The notes under the pieces were generated by a model. That model was not told the DNA's origin. It searched no databases and saw only the letters and a list, made by a program, of their open reading frames with translations. From Pseudomonas sp. ICMP22404 (GTDB lineage Bacteria > Pseudomonadota > Gammaproteobacteria > Pseudomonadales > Pseudomonadaceae), in the NCBI RefSeq assembly GCF_006227205.1, contig NZ_VCNG01000006.1:124001-188000 (forward strand): a stretch of 64,000 bases of DNA, given 5' to 3'. A program made the translations under genes and the position numbers. This document shows, piece after piece, positions 35,367-43,635 of this stretch. The first letter of the stretch is position 1. Every line of letters begins with the position of its first letter.

Positions 35367-36868
35367 CACTGGAGCTCATCCCTGAGCAGCGGGTGGTCCG
35401 CTCCCATATAGGTCGGTACCCCACGCAAAACACCCTGAAAGGCTTCGAGTGGTTCACCGATCGTCATGCCTTGCCCGCTGATGCGGTACTCGCGGATCGT
35501 CGATTCGTGGCTGCCGGTGCGTTTCTTGATGATGGAAATCGCTCGGCGGACCTTGCCCAGCGCCTCGAAATACCGCAATAGAATCACGGTATCGGCCAGA
35601 TAAGTAATGTCCACCGGCGCCTGCATATCGCCTACCAGTCCATGTTGCGCGACGGTCATGAAGGTGGCCGCTCCCTTGCGATTGAGGTAGAGCAACAGCT
35701 CATGCATGTGCAGCACCAGAGCGTTTTCTTCCGGCATGGCGGCCTGGTAGCCGTTGATGCTGTCGATGACGACGGTCTTGATGTCACCTTCATCGACGCA
35801 GCGGCGTACCCGGTGGGAGAACTCACCAGGAGACAATTCGGCGGCGTCTACCTGTTCGATCAACAGGTTGCCGGTTTCTTGCAGCGCCTTCAGGTCGATG
35901 CCGATATTGTTCATGCGTTCGAACAGCAGGCCCAGCTCTTCGTCAAAAATGAACAGGGCAGCCTTTTCGCCCCGTTGCACGGCCGCTGCGGCGAAAATCA
36001 TCGAAATCAGCGACTTCCCGGTACCTGCCGGCCCCAGGATCAAGGTGCTTGAACCGGTCTCGATACCGCCACCCAGCAGGGCGTCCATTTCCGCAATGCC
36101 GCTGGACAGCTGTTGACGCAGGTATTGCCCGCGATGCTCGGCCGCCACCAGGCGCGGGAAGACGTGAAGACCGTCCCCCATGATGGTGAAGTCGTGGAAG
36201 CCGCCACGGTATTTTTGCCCGCGATACTTGACCACCCGGATCCGTCGCCGTTCGGCGCCATAATTGGGCGTCAACTCTTCGAGGCGAATCACCCCGTGGG
36301 CGACGCTGTGCACGGTCTTGTCCAGGGATTCGGTGGTCAGGTCATCGAGCAGCAGGACGGTGGCGTCGTAGCGCACGAAGTAGTGCTTGATCGCCAGGAT
36401 CTGCCGGCGATAGCGCAGGGAGCTCTGCGCCAGCAGACGGATCTCCGACAGGCTGTCGAGTACGACCCGGGTCGGCTTGACCTGTTCGACCACCTCGAAA
36501 ATCTGCCGGGTCGCTTCCCCCAGCTCCAGGTCCGAAGAATACAGCAGGCTTTGCTGATGCTCGGCATTGAGCAGGCTTTCAGGCGGCGTCAGTTCGAAAA
36601 TATGGATGTTGTCGTCCAGGGTCCACCCGTGGGAGGTCGCGCCTTGGCGCAATTCACGCTCGGTTTCCGACAACGTGATGTACAACGAGCGTTCGCCGGC
36701 TTGGGCGCCGGCCAACAGGAAATGCAACGCGACTGTGGTCTTGCCGGTGCCGGGTTCCCCTTCCAAAAGGAACACGTGGCCGCGGGACAGGCCACCGGAG
36801 AGGATATTGTCCAGTCCTTCGATACCGGTGGCGGCTTTGGCGTCGATCAACTCGTTCAATGTAGACAA
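35366..36868 (-). CDS. KaiC-like double-domain ATPase
   Basis: A 500-aa protein with two RecA/KaiC domains: CI with Walker A GEPGTGKT (residues 37-44) and CII with GPAGTGKS. Both have KaiC-type cores (VVLDSLSEIRLL, VVIDSINGYQAAM). The region equivalent to the cyanobacterial phosphosites S431/T432 appears to read T-Y (DITYLADTVILL), an alignment made by eye. No kaiA or kaiB is present. Bacterial KaiC homologues outside cyanobacteria are linked to stress responses and to histidine kinases, which fits the coupled kinase gene here. The TTG at 36868 is preferred because GAGGGGG lies six bases upstream; an ATG at 36883 would add five residues. Confidence 0.88.
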   Translation of the reverse strand: MSTLNELIDAKAATGIEGLDNILSGGLSRGHVFLLEGEPGTGKTTVALHFLLAGAQAGERSLYITLSETERELRQGATSHGWTLDDNIHIFELTPPESLLNAEHQQSLLYSSDLELGEATRQIFEVVEQVKPTRVVLDSLSEIRLLAQSSLRYRRQILAIKHYFVRYDATVLLLDDLTTESLDKTVHSVAHGVIRLEELTPNYGAERRRIRVVKYRGQKYRGGFHDFTIMGDGLHVFPRLVAAEHRGQYLRQQLSSGIAEMDALLGGGIETGSSTLILGPAGTGKSLISMIFAAAAVQRGEKAALFIFDEELGLLFERMNNIGIDLKALQETGNLLIEQVDAAELSPGEFSHRVRRCVDEGDIKTVVIDSINGYQAAMPEENALVLHMHELLLYLNRKGAATFMTVAQHGLVGDMQAPVDITYLADTVILLRYFEALGKVRRAISIIKKRTGSHESTIREYRISGQGMTIGEPLEAFQGVLRGVPTYMGADHPLLRDELQ

Positions 36869-36954
36869 AAATAGCCCCCTCATGGCTAAGGAAGTAAAGC
36901 AGGTTGAAGTGTCTGAATACTTGACCTTTGGCGATGATGGCGGTTCCACTTCCT

Positions 36955-36981
36955 GTTACATAACCGGTGAAGTTGTATAAC
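36955..36981. promoter_or_regulatory. Paired GTTNNATAAC motifs upstream of the kaiC-like gene
   Basis: GTTACATAAC (36955-36964) and GTTGTATAAC (36972-36981) are near-identical, individually palindromic and 17 bp apart. They lie about 90-110 bases before the kaiC-like start. Possibly an operator or part of the promoter; unassigned. Confidence 0.3.
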
Positions 36982-37002
36982 TTGCGATGTGGTCGAGGTC
37001 TT

Positions 37003-38061
37003 CTACAAGCCTTGCTGCAGCACCGGATCGTCAGGGTTCAGCTGTTCCAGTTTCGCCAGCAGGATCTGCACATTCTGCAACTGCCCGGTTTCCTTCCAGT
37101 AGTTGATCAGCAACACCCGGGCCTTGCGGTCGGCAGGGTAGCGCTGGACAATTTCCTGCAACTGTTTCTGCGCGGCTTCCAGCTCCTGCTCGGCATGCAG
37201 GGTGGTGGCCAGGTCATAACGGTAATAGCGATTGTCGGGCTCCAGTTCCACGGCTTTTGCCAAGCCGAGCACCGCGTATTCGCCCTGGCCATGTTGCAGC
37301 AACCACATGCCCAGCGCATGTTGCAGGTAAGCTGACTGCGGCTGGGTTTGCAACTGTCTTGCGAGTAATTGTCGTGCGGCTTCGCCCTGGCCCTGTTTGT
37401 CGAGTACTTCGATCTGCAAGACCACTGCTGGCAGGTTGTCCGGCTTCAGGCGCAGGGCTTGTTCCAGGGCTTGCTGGGCCTTTTTCAACTCGGCGTTGTG
37501 CAGGTGCAGGCGGGCGAGTTGATAGAAGGCGTCGGTGGTTTGCGGGCCGTCTTGAAGTTGCTGTTCCCAGGTGTCGATGGCCAGTTGCATGGCGCCGAAG
37601 TACAAGCCCAGGTCATCCGGCGACAGGCCCAGCAGGGCGTTCACGGCGGCAAATCGCACGCTGGAGTCGTCATCATCGAGCAGCGGCCCCAGCAGCAGGC
37701 TGCGTTGCGCCGTCGGCACCAGTCCGACAATGCTGCCGATGGCCGCCCGACGTACATCCGCCGATGCGTTGTGCAGGTCCGCATCCGCCAGTTTCAAGGC
37801 CTGGGGACTTGGGTAGTTGGGCAGTTCGGCGTGCAGCCACACACGCCGCTTGGGCGAGAGGTCCGGACGCCCCATTTGCTGGTAAAGCATGCGCGCGGCT
37901 CCCGGCTGTCCGTTACGGGCACTTTCCAGGGCTTCACTGTAACCACGCTTGATCGCTTCGGGGATTTGCGGCGTGGTGCTGCGTAGCCACGCCGCGACAA
38001 CACCGATCAACAACAGGACACAGAGGCTGAGGAGCAGATAGCGACGGCGAGGCGTGGGCAT
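37003..38061 (-). CDS. Membrane-anchored HEAT/TPR repeat protein
   Basis: A 352-aa protein with one N-terminal membrane segment (YLLLSLCVLLLIGVVAAWL, residues 8-26) and a periplasmic remainder. A HEAT-like helical region (DVRRAAIGSIVGLV, SSVRFAAVNALLGL) is followed by four to five TPR-like units (ALEQALRLKPDNLPAVVLQ, LAKAVELEPDNRYYRYDLA). It probably scaffolds an envelope complex. It lies upstream of the kaiC-like gene on the same strand, 134 bases away, and may be functionally separate. Confidence 0.85.
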   Translation of the reverse strand: MPTPRRRYLLLSLCVLLLIGVVAAWLRSTTPQIPEAIKRGYSEALESARNGQPGAARMLYQQMGRPDLSPKRRVWLHAELPNYPSPQALKLADADLHNASADVRRAAIGSIVGLVPTAQRSLLLGPLLDDDDSSVRFAAVNALLGLSPDDLGLYFGAMQLAIDTWEQQLQDGPQTTDAFYQLARLHLHNAELKKAQQALEQALRLKPDNLPAVVLQIEVLDKQGQGEAARQLLARQLQTQPQSAYLQHALGMWLLQHGQGEYAVLGLAKAVELEPDNRYYRYDLATTLHAEQELEAAQKQLQEIVQRYPADRKARVLLINYWKETGQLQNVQILLAKLEQLNPDDPVLQQGL

Positions 38062-38418
38062 GCAGGGAGTCCATTACCAAAAGCGTGAAATGTCGCAAGC
38101 TTCGGTCAGGTGGGGGCCTGAGTCAAACCCTGAGCCATGGATTGAACCTTGTGGAGCGGGTTTGCCCGCGATGGCGTCGGATCTATGAGGTTGATTCGTT
38201 CGTTGGCCTGTGAAAATGGTATGCCAGTCAGTGCGGGTTATGTCGAATTAATATGAACCGCTGTCAGACTTGACAGTGTTTGGTTACGCCGTCGTGTGCT
38301 CGAATGAATTTGCAAGACTAACGGTCTGTTATCGAGGGTCGTTGAGCCTCAGTTTCGTCAGCTGTTGCTGGCAAGTCTGGTCGGGACGACTTTAATAATT
38401 GGATTGGCAGGAGCTGAC
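38062..38418. other. Intergenic region with one REP half-site
   Basis: No gene is visible. A diverged REP half (TTGTGGAGCGGGTTTGCCCG) lies at 38149-38176. From about 38200 the base composition becomes A+T-richer and stays so through the next gene. A TTGACA at 38270-38275 could be a -35, but no good -10 follows. Confidence 0.5.
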
Positions 38419-38835
38419 ATGAAGAGCACAGCGAAAATCGATAAAAGTGTCGAGCATGCTTCAAAAAAGGGCGCGGGGTTTGCAGTCGCTACTTTAGAAA
38501 ATCTGAGGTTCACTGATATCAGAGGGGAGTTTGAGCACGGAAACGTATATATGATATTTGCTCTGAATGATGGCGAGTTTGGCATAACTCAATTCATTGA
38601 GGTGTCTGTCATGCGCGACGGCCTTCAGAAAAAAGAGATTATTTTGCCATCGCCTTACGTTCGAAGCTGGATACGGTTTGGTGCTTCGCAGGGGGCAGCG
38701 ACAGGAGGGAGAGTCGTATGCAAATGGGACGAGGCCAATTTGCACGCCGTCGGTGAGTTTGAATTGATTGCTCCATTCAACGGGACGAAGATCTTGAAGG
38801 GTACTTTCGACGTTACCGTCCCTGGTAACTCGTAG
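38419..38835 (+). CDS. Hypothetical protein, A+T-rich orphan
   Basis: A 138-aa soluble protein without signal peptide or membrane segment. The start at 38419 is supported by GGCAGGAG six bases upstream; an in-frame ATG at 38365 would add a hydrophobic stretch but has no ribosome site. Alternating hydrophobic residues (GNVYMIFALNDGEFGI, VGEFELIAPFNGTKIL) suggest a beta-rich fold. Codon use is poorer in G+C than in all neighbours (many ATA, GAT, TTT), which points to horizontal gain. I do not recognise a family. Confidence 0.65.
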   Translation: MKSTAKIDKSVEHASKKGAGFAVATLENLRFTDIRGEFEHGNVYMIFALNDGEFGITQFIEVSVMRDGLQKKEIILPSPYVRSWIRFGASQGAATGGRVVCKWDEANLHAVGEFELIAPFNGTKILKGTFDVTVPGNS

Positions 38836-38923
38836 ATCGATCTATAGGGTAGTGTTGCAAACCGAGCCAACACTCTTGGGACTTGCAAGGTGAGCCAATA
38901 ATCTTCGGGCGCCATCAGCCAGA

Positions 38924-38958
38924 CAAAAAAAGCCCCGCGTCCAAATGAACGCGGGGTA
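38924..38958 (-). terminator. Rho-independent terminator of mexEF-oprN
   Basis: Stem CCCCGCGT/ACGCGGGG with an 8-base loop, followed on the minus strand by T7. It lies about 50 bases after the oprN stop. Confidence 0.88.
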
Positions 38959-39007
38959 ATGAATTGGTTGATTGCGGTCAACCAAAGGGGCTCTGTGCAG
39001 AGGTCGG

Positions 39008-40444
39008 TCAGTTGCTGGCGACGGTTTCCGGCTGCCAGCCACCGCCCAGGGCCTTGTAGATCGCGACGATGCCGCGGTACAGGTCAACTTCGGCCTGGGC
39101 CTGGGTGTCTTCGGCGGCGAGGCGTTCGCGCTGGGCGTCGAGCAGCACGAGGAAGTCCACGGTGCCTTCGCGGTAGCGGATTTCGGCCAGATCGGCAGCG
39201 GCACGGCTGGATTCGCTCTGGCGGATCAGCGAGATCAGCCGTTGCTGGCGTTTGCCGTAATCGCTGAAGGCGTTCTCCGACTCTTCCAGTGCCAGCAACA
39301 CCTGCTGTTCGTAAGTTGCCAGGGCGCCATCGGCCTCGGCGTTGGCGCCGCGCAGGCGAGCCCGCACGCTGCCCAGGTCAAAGGCTGCCCAGGTAATGCT
39401 CGGGCCCAGCGCCCAGGCGTTGGCCGCCGACGAGCCGATCTGCGAACCACGCCCTGCGGTGAAACCAAGGAAGCCGCTGAGGCTGACCCGTGGAAACAGG
39501 TCGGCCTTGGCCACGCCAATGCGTGCGGTGGCCGCGGCCAACTGACGTTCGGCGCTGAGAATATCCGGCCGACGTTGCAGCAACTGTCCCGGGTCGCCGA
39601 TCGGCAAGGCCTTGGCAATGGCCGGCAGGTCCTTGGGATTCAGGTCCACGCTCAGTTTGTCCGGACGTTCACCCAGCAGGGTGGCGATGCGGTTGCGCTG
39701 ACGCACCTGCTCGGCCTGCAACTGCGGCACGCTGGCTTCTACGGAGGCCAGGCGGGCGTCGGCACGGACCACATCCAACTGATCGCCTACGCCGGCATCG
39801 CGCAGGCTTTCGGTGATCTTGCGCGACGCCTGTTGGTTCTGGAGGTTCGCCAGGGCGATTTTTTCCCGCAGTTGGGCGCCGCGCAGTTGACCGTAGGCAT
39901 CCACCAGCTCGGCGATCATGGTCACCTGCAGTTGGTAGAGATCGGCCTCGGCCGCCTGCTGATCAGCGTCGGTGGCTTCCAGGTTGCGCTGGATGCGCCC
40001 GAACAGATCCACTTCCCAGGCCATGTCCAGGCCCAGGTCGTAGCGCTCGGTATTGACCCGGTCGGTGGTCTGTCCCGGAATCTGGCCTTTGCCCAGGTTG
40101 CTGCTGGCGCGACTGGTGATGGTCGGCATGGCGTCATTGCTGGCGTCGTCGCGAATGGCTCGCGCCGCCCGCAGACGGGCGAAGGCGACGCGTAACTCGC
40201 GGTTGCCTTCCAAGGATCGGGTCACCAACGCATTGAGGGTCGGGTCATCGAACTGCTGCCACCAGACGCCTTCGAAACGGGCCCGGTCGAAGTTCTTCTG
40301 GCCGGCGGCGCCGTCGGTGGCGGTGGTGATATTCGCCGCCTCGGTTTGCGGTGCCTTGTAGTCCGGCCCCACGGCGCAGGCGCCCAGGGCCAGGACCAGC
40401 AAGCTCGGCACGAACACTTTCAAGCTCATTGTTGCCAAGCTCAT
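39008..40444 (-). CDS. oprN: Outer-membrane efflux channel OprN-type
   Basis: A 478-aa (or 473-aa) outer-membrane lipoprotein of the OprM/NodT family. The lipobox LALGACAVGPDYK gives Cys acylation. The two halves show the internal repeat of TolC-like channels (ELVDAYGQLRGAQLREKIA, ENAFSDYGKRQQRL). It completes the MexE-MexF pump. The ATG at 40444 overlaps the mexF stop (ATGA). A 15-bp tandem duplication creates a second in-frame ATG at 40429 (MSLATMSLKV), and either could serve. Confidence 0.93.
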   Translation of the reverse strand: MSLATMSLKVFVPSLLVLALGACAVGPDYKAPQTEAANITTATDGAAGQKNFDRARFEGVWWQQFDDPTLNALVTRSLEGNRELRVAFARLRAARAIRDDASNDAMPTITSRASSNLGKGQIPGQTTDRVNTERYDLGLDMAWEVDLFGRIQRNLEATDADQQAAEADLYQLQVTMIAELVDAYGQLRGAQLREKIALANLQNQQASRKITESLRDAGVGDQLDVVRADARLASVEASVPQLQAEQVRQRNRIATLLGERPDKLSVDLNPKDLPAIAKALPIGDPGQLLQRRPDILSAERQLAAATARIGVAKADLFPRVSLSGFLGFTAGRGSQIGSSAANAWALGPSITWAAFDLGSVRARLRGANAEADGALATYEQQVLLALEESENAFSDYGKRQQRLISLIRQSESSRAAADLAEIRYREGTVDFLVLLDAQRERLAAEDTQAQAEVDLYRGIVAIYKALGGGWQPETVASN

Positions 40445-40450
40445 TGTTGC
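40421..40450. repeat. 15-bp tandem duplication at the mexF/oprN junction
   Basis: CAAGCTCATTGTTGC occurs twice in direct succession (40421-40435, 40436-40450). It duplicates the mexF stop/oprN start overlap, adding five codons in frame to the oprN N-terminus. Confidence 0.9.
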
Positions 40451-43400
40451 GTCTCCAGTTTCAAAGCCCGGGCCGACTTGCGGGCCTCGCTGCGCTCGAC
40501 GAAGTTACGGATCAGTACATAGAACACAGGGGTGAGCAGCAGACCGAAGAAGGTCACGCCCAGCATCCCCGAGAACACCGCGACACCCATGGCGTGGCGC
40601 ATTTCCGCACCGGCACCGCTGGAGAACACCAGGGGCACCACGCCCATGATGAAGGCCACGGAGGTCATCAGGATCGGCCGCAGACGCAGGCGGCAGGCTT
40701 CCAGGACCGCTGCCAATGGGTTCATGCCCTCGAGCTGTTTATCCTTGGCGAACTCGACGATCAGAATCGCGTTCTTGCAGGCAAGCCCCACCAGTACGAT
40801 CAGGCCGATCTGAGTAAAGATGTTGTTGTCGCCACCGGACAGGATTACCCCGGTAATGGCGGACAGCAGGGTCATCGGTACGATCAGGATCACTGCCAGC
40901 GGCAGGCTCCAGCTTTCGTACTGTGCCGCGAGTACCAGGAACGCCAGCAGTACGCAGAGCGGGAACACGAACAGCGCGGTGTTGCCCGACAGGATCTGCT
41001 GGTACGTCAGGTCGGTCCACTCGTAGGTCATGCCGTTGGGCAATTCGTCCTTGAGCAGTTTCTCGATGGCTTTCTCGGCCTGGCCGGAGCTGTAGCCCGG
41101 TGCGGCGGCACCGTTGATTTCAGCGGTAATGAAACCGTTGTAGTGCATCACGCGGTCTGGTCCCGAGGAGTCGCTGACCTTGATGAAGGTCGCCAGCGGG
41201 ATCATCTCGCCACGGTTGTTGCGCACCTTGAGCTGGCCGATCTGGTCCGATTCGAGGCGGAATTGCTGCTCGGCCTGGACGTTGACCTGGTAGGTACGGC
41301 CGAAGCGGTTGAAGTCGTTGGCATACAGCGAACCCAGGTAGATCTGCAGGGTGTCGAAGATGTCGCTGACGGCCACGCCGTGGGTCTTGGCTTTTTCCCG
41401 GTCGATGGCGGCATCGACCTGGGGCACGTTCACGGTGTAGCTGGTGAACAGCCCGGCCAGTTCCGGCACGCTGCGGCTCTTGGTGATGATGTTCATGGTT
41501 TCCTTGTACAGCTCGTCGTAGCCCAGGTTGCCCCGGTCTTCGATCTGCAGGCGGAAACCACCGATTGTGCCCAGGCCCTGTACGGGCGGCGGCGGGAAGA
41601 TCGCCATGTAGGCTTCCTGGATGCCCGCGAACTGGCCGTTCAAGGCGCCGGCGATGGCGCCGGCCGACTGGCTCGGGTCCTTGCGTTCATCAAACGGCTT
41701 GAGGGTCACGAACACGATGCCGGCGTTCGGACTGTTGGTGAAGCCGTTGATCGACAGTCCAGGGAACGCCACCGCGCTCTGGACGCCGGGTTGCTTGAGC
41801 GCCAGGTCGGACATGCGCTTGATCACGTCTTCGGTACGGTCCAGGCTCGCGGCATCCGGCAGTTGGGCGAAGGCCACCAGGTATTGCTTGTCCTGGCCGG
41901 GCACGAAGCCGGTCGGGGTGTTGGAGAAGCCGAAGAACGTCAACACCATCAGGCCTGCATAGACGAAGAGGGCGATGCCGCTGCTGCGGATCACGCGGCC
42001 TACGGCGCCCACGTAGCTGTGGCTGGCGCGGTCGAAGAAGCGGTTGAACGGACGGAACAGCCAGCTGCCCAGCAGTGCATCGAGGAACTTGGAGAAACGG
42101 TCCTTGGGCGCGTCATGGCTCTTGAGCAGTACCGCGGCCAGGGCCGGCGACAGTGTCAGGGAGTTGAACGCCGAGATCACGGTGGAAATGGCAATGGTCA
42201 GGGCGAACTGCTTATAGAACTGCCCGGTCAAGCCGCTGATGAATGCTGCCGGAATGAAGACCGCGCAGAGCACCAGTGCAGTGGCGATGATCGGGCCGGT
42301 CACTTCGCCCATGGCACGCTTGGTCGCTTCCACCGGAGTGAGGCCCAGGCCGATGTTCCGTTCGACGTTTTCCACCACGACGATGGCGTCGTCCACCACG
42401 ATACCGATGGCCAATACCAACCCGAAGAGCGAAAGCGCGTTCAACGAGAAGCCGAACAGGTGCATCACGGCGAACGTGCCGATCAACGATACCGGCACGG
42501 CCACCAGCGGGATGATCGAGGCACGCCAGGTCTGCAGGAACAGGATCACCACCAGCACCACGAGGATCAGCGCTTCGAACAGTGTGTGGACCACCGCCTC
42601 GATGGAGCCGCGCACGAAGATCGTCGGGTCATAGACGATGCTGTAGTCCATTCCCGCCGGGAAGTTCTTCTTCAGTTCGTCCATCTTGGCATGGACGTCG
42701 TTGGAGATCTGGATGGCGTTGGAACCTGGACGCTGGAAGATCGGGATCGCCACCGCCGGCTGGTTGTCGAGCAACGAGCGCAGGGCGTACTGGCTGGAGC
42801 CCAGCTCCACGCGGGCAATGTCTTTCAGGCGGGTGATTTCACCGTTGGCGCCGGAACGGATGATGATGTTCTCGAACTCTTCCTCATTCACCAGGCGACC
42901 CTGGGTATTGATCGAGAGCTGGAACGCCTGGGCATTCGGCGCCGGTGGCGCACCCAGGGCACCAGCCGCGACCTGACGGTTCTGCTCGCGAATGGCGGTG
43001 ACCACGTCGGTGGCGGTCAGGTTGCGCGAAGCGGTCTTGTTCGGATCCAGCCAGACCCGCAGGGAGTAATCGCCCATACCGAACAGTTGCACATCACCCA
43101 CGCCACCCAGGCGCGCCAGCTCATCCTTGATGTTGAGCAGGGCGTAGTTGGACAGGTAGAGCATGTCGTAGCGTTTGTCCGGCGAGGTCAAGTGCACGAC
43201 CATGGTCAGGTCGGGCGACGCCTTGTCCACCGTGATGCCGATCCGGGTCACTTCTTCCGGGAGCTTGGGCTCGGTCCGGGTGACGCGGTTCTGCACCTGT
43301 ACCTGGGCGTTGTCCAGGTCGGTGCCCAGGGCAAAGGTGATGGTCAGGGTGATCTTGCCGTCAGCGGTGGATTGCGAGGACATGTACAGCATGTTCTCGA

Positions 43401-43620
43401 TGCCGGTGATGGCCTGTTCCAGGGGCGCGGCCACGGTTTCACCGATGACCTTGGGGTTGGCGCCCGGGAAGTTGGCCCGCACGACCACCGTAGGCGGAAC
43501 GACTTCGGGGTATTCGCTGATCGGCAACTGGAACAGCGAGATGGCGCCGGCGATCAGGATCAGCAGCGAAAGCACCGCTGCGAAGATCGGCCGCGAAATG
43601 AAGAACTGGGAAAATTTCAT
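40441..43620 (-). CDS. mexF: RND efflux inner-membrane transporter MexF
   Basis: A 1059-aa RND proton antiporter with 12 helices and two large periplasmic loops. It begins MKFSQFFISRPIFAAVLSLL and follows P. aeruginosa MexF throughout (GANPKVIGETVAAPLEQAIT, YDPTIFVRGSIEAVVHTL). The proton-relay helix 4 carries the conserved acidic pair GIVVDDAIVVVENVER. The homologous pump exports chloramphenicol, fluoroquinolones, trimethoprim and quorum-signal precursors; the substrates here are inferred by homology. It follows mexE by 15 bases. Confidence 0.96.
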   Translation of the reverse strand: MKFSQFFISRPIFAAVLSLLILIAGAISLFQLPISEYPEVVPPTVVVRANFPGANPKVIGETVAAPLEQAITGIENMLYMSSQSTADGKITLTITFALGTDLDNAQVQVQNRVTRTEPKLPEEVTRIGITVDKASPDLTMVVHLTSPDKRYDMLYLSNYALLNIKDELARLGGVGDVQLFGMGDYSLRVWLDPNKTASRNLTATDVVTAIREQNRQVAAGALGAPPAPNAQAFQLSINTQGRLVNEEEFENIIIRSGANGEITRLKDIARVELGSSQYALRSLLDNQPAVAIPIFQRPGSNAIQISNDVHAKMDELKKNFPAGMDYSIVYDPTIFVRGSIEAVVHTLFEALILVVLVVILFLQTWRASIIPLVAVPVSLIGTFAVMHLFGFSLNALSLFGLVLAIGIVVDDAIVVVENVERNIGLGLTPVEATKRAMGEVTGPIIATALVLCAVFIPAAFISGLTGQFYKQFALTIAISTVISAFNSLTLSPALAAVLLKSHDAPKDRFSKFLDALLGSWLFRPFNRFFDRASHSYVGAVGRVIRSSGIALFVYAGLMVLTFFGFSNTPTGFVPGQDKQYLVAFAQLPDAASLDRTEDVIKRMSDLALKQPGVQSAVAFPGLSINGFTNSPNAGIVFVTLKPFDERKDPSQSAGAIAGALNGQFAGIQEAYMAIFPPPPVQGLGTIGGFRLQIEDRGNLGYDELYKETMNIITKSRSVPELAGLFTSYTVNVPQVDAAIDREKAKTHGVAVSDIFDTLQIYLGSLYANDFNRFGRTYQVNVQAEQQFRLESDQIGQLKVRNNRGEMIPLATFIKVSDSSGPDRVMHYNGFITAEINGAAAPGYSSGQAEKAIEKLLKDELPNGMTYEWTDLTYQQILSGNTALFVFPLCVLLAFLVLAAQYESWSLPLAVILIVPMTLLSAITGVILSGGDNNIFTQIGLIVLVGLACKNAILIVEFAKDKQLEGMNPLAAVLEACRLRLRPILMTSVAFIMGVVPLVFSSGAGAEMRHAMGVAVFSGMLGVTFFGLLLTPVFYVLIRNFVERSEARKSARALKLETQQ

Positions 43621-43635
43621 CTTGAGTTCAGTTCC

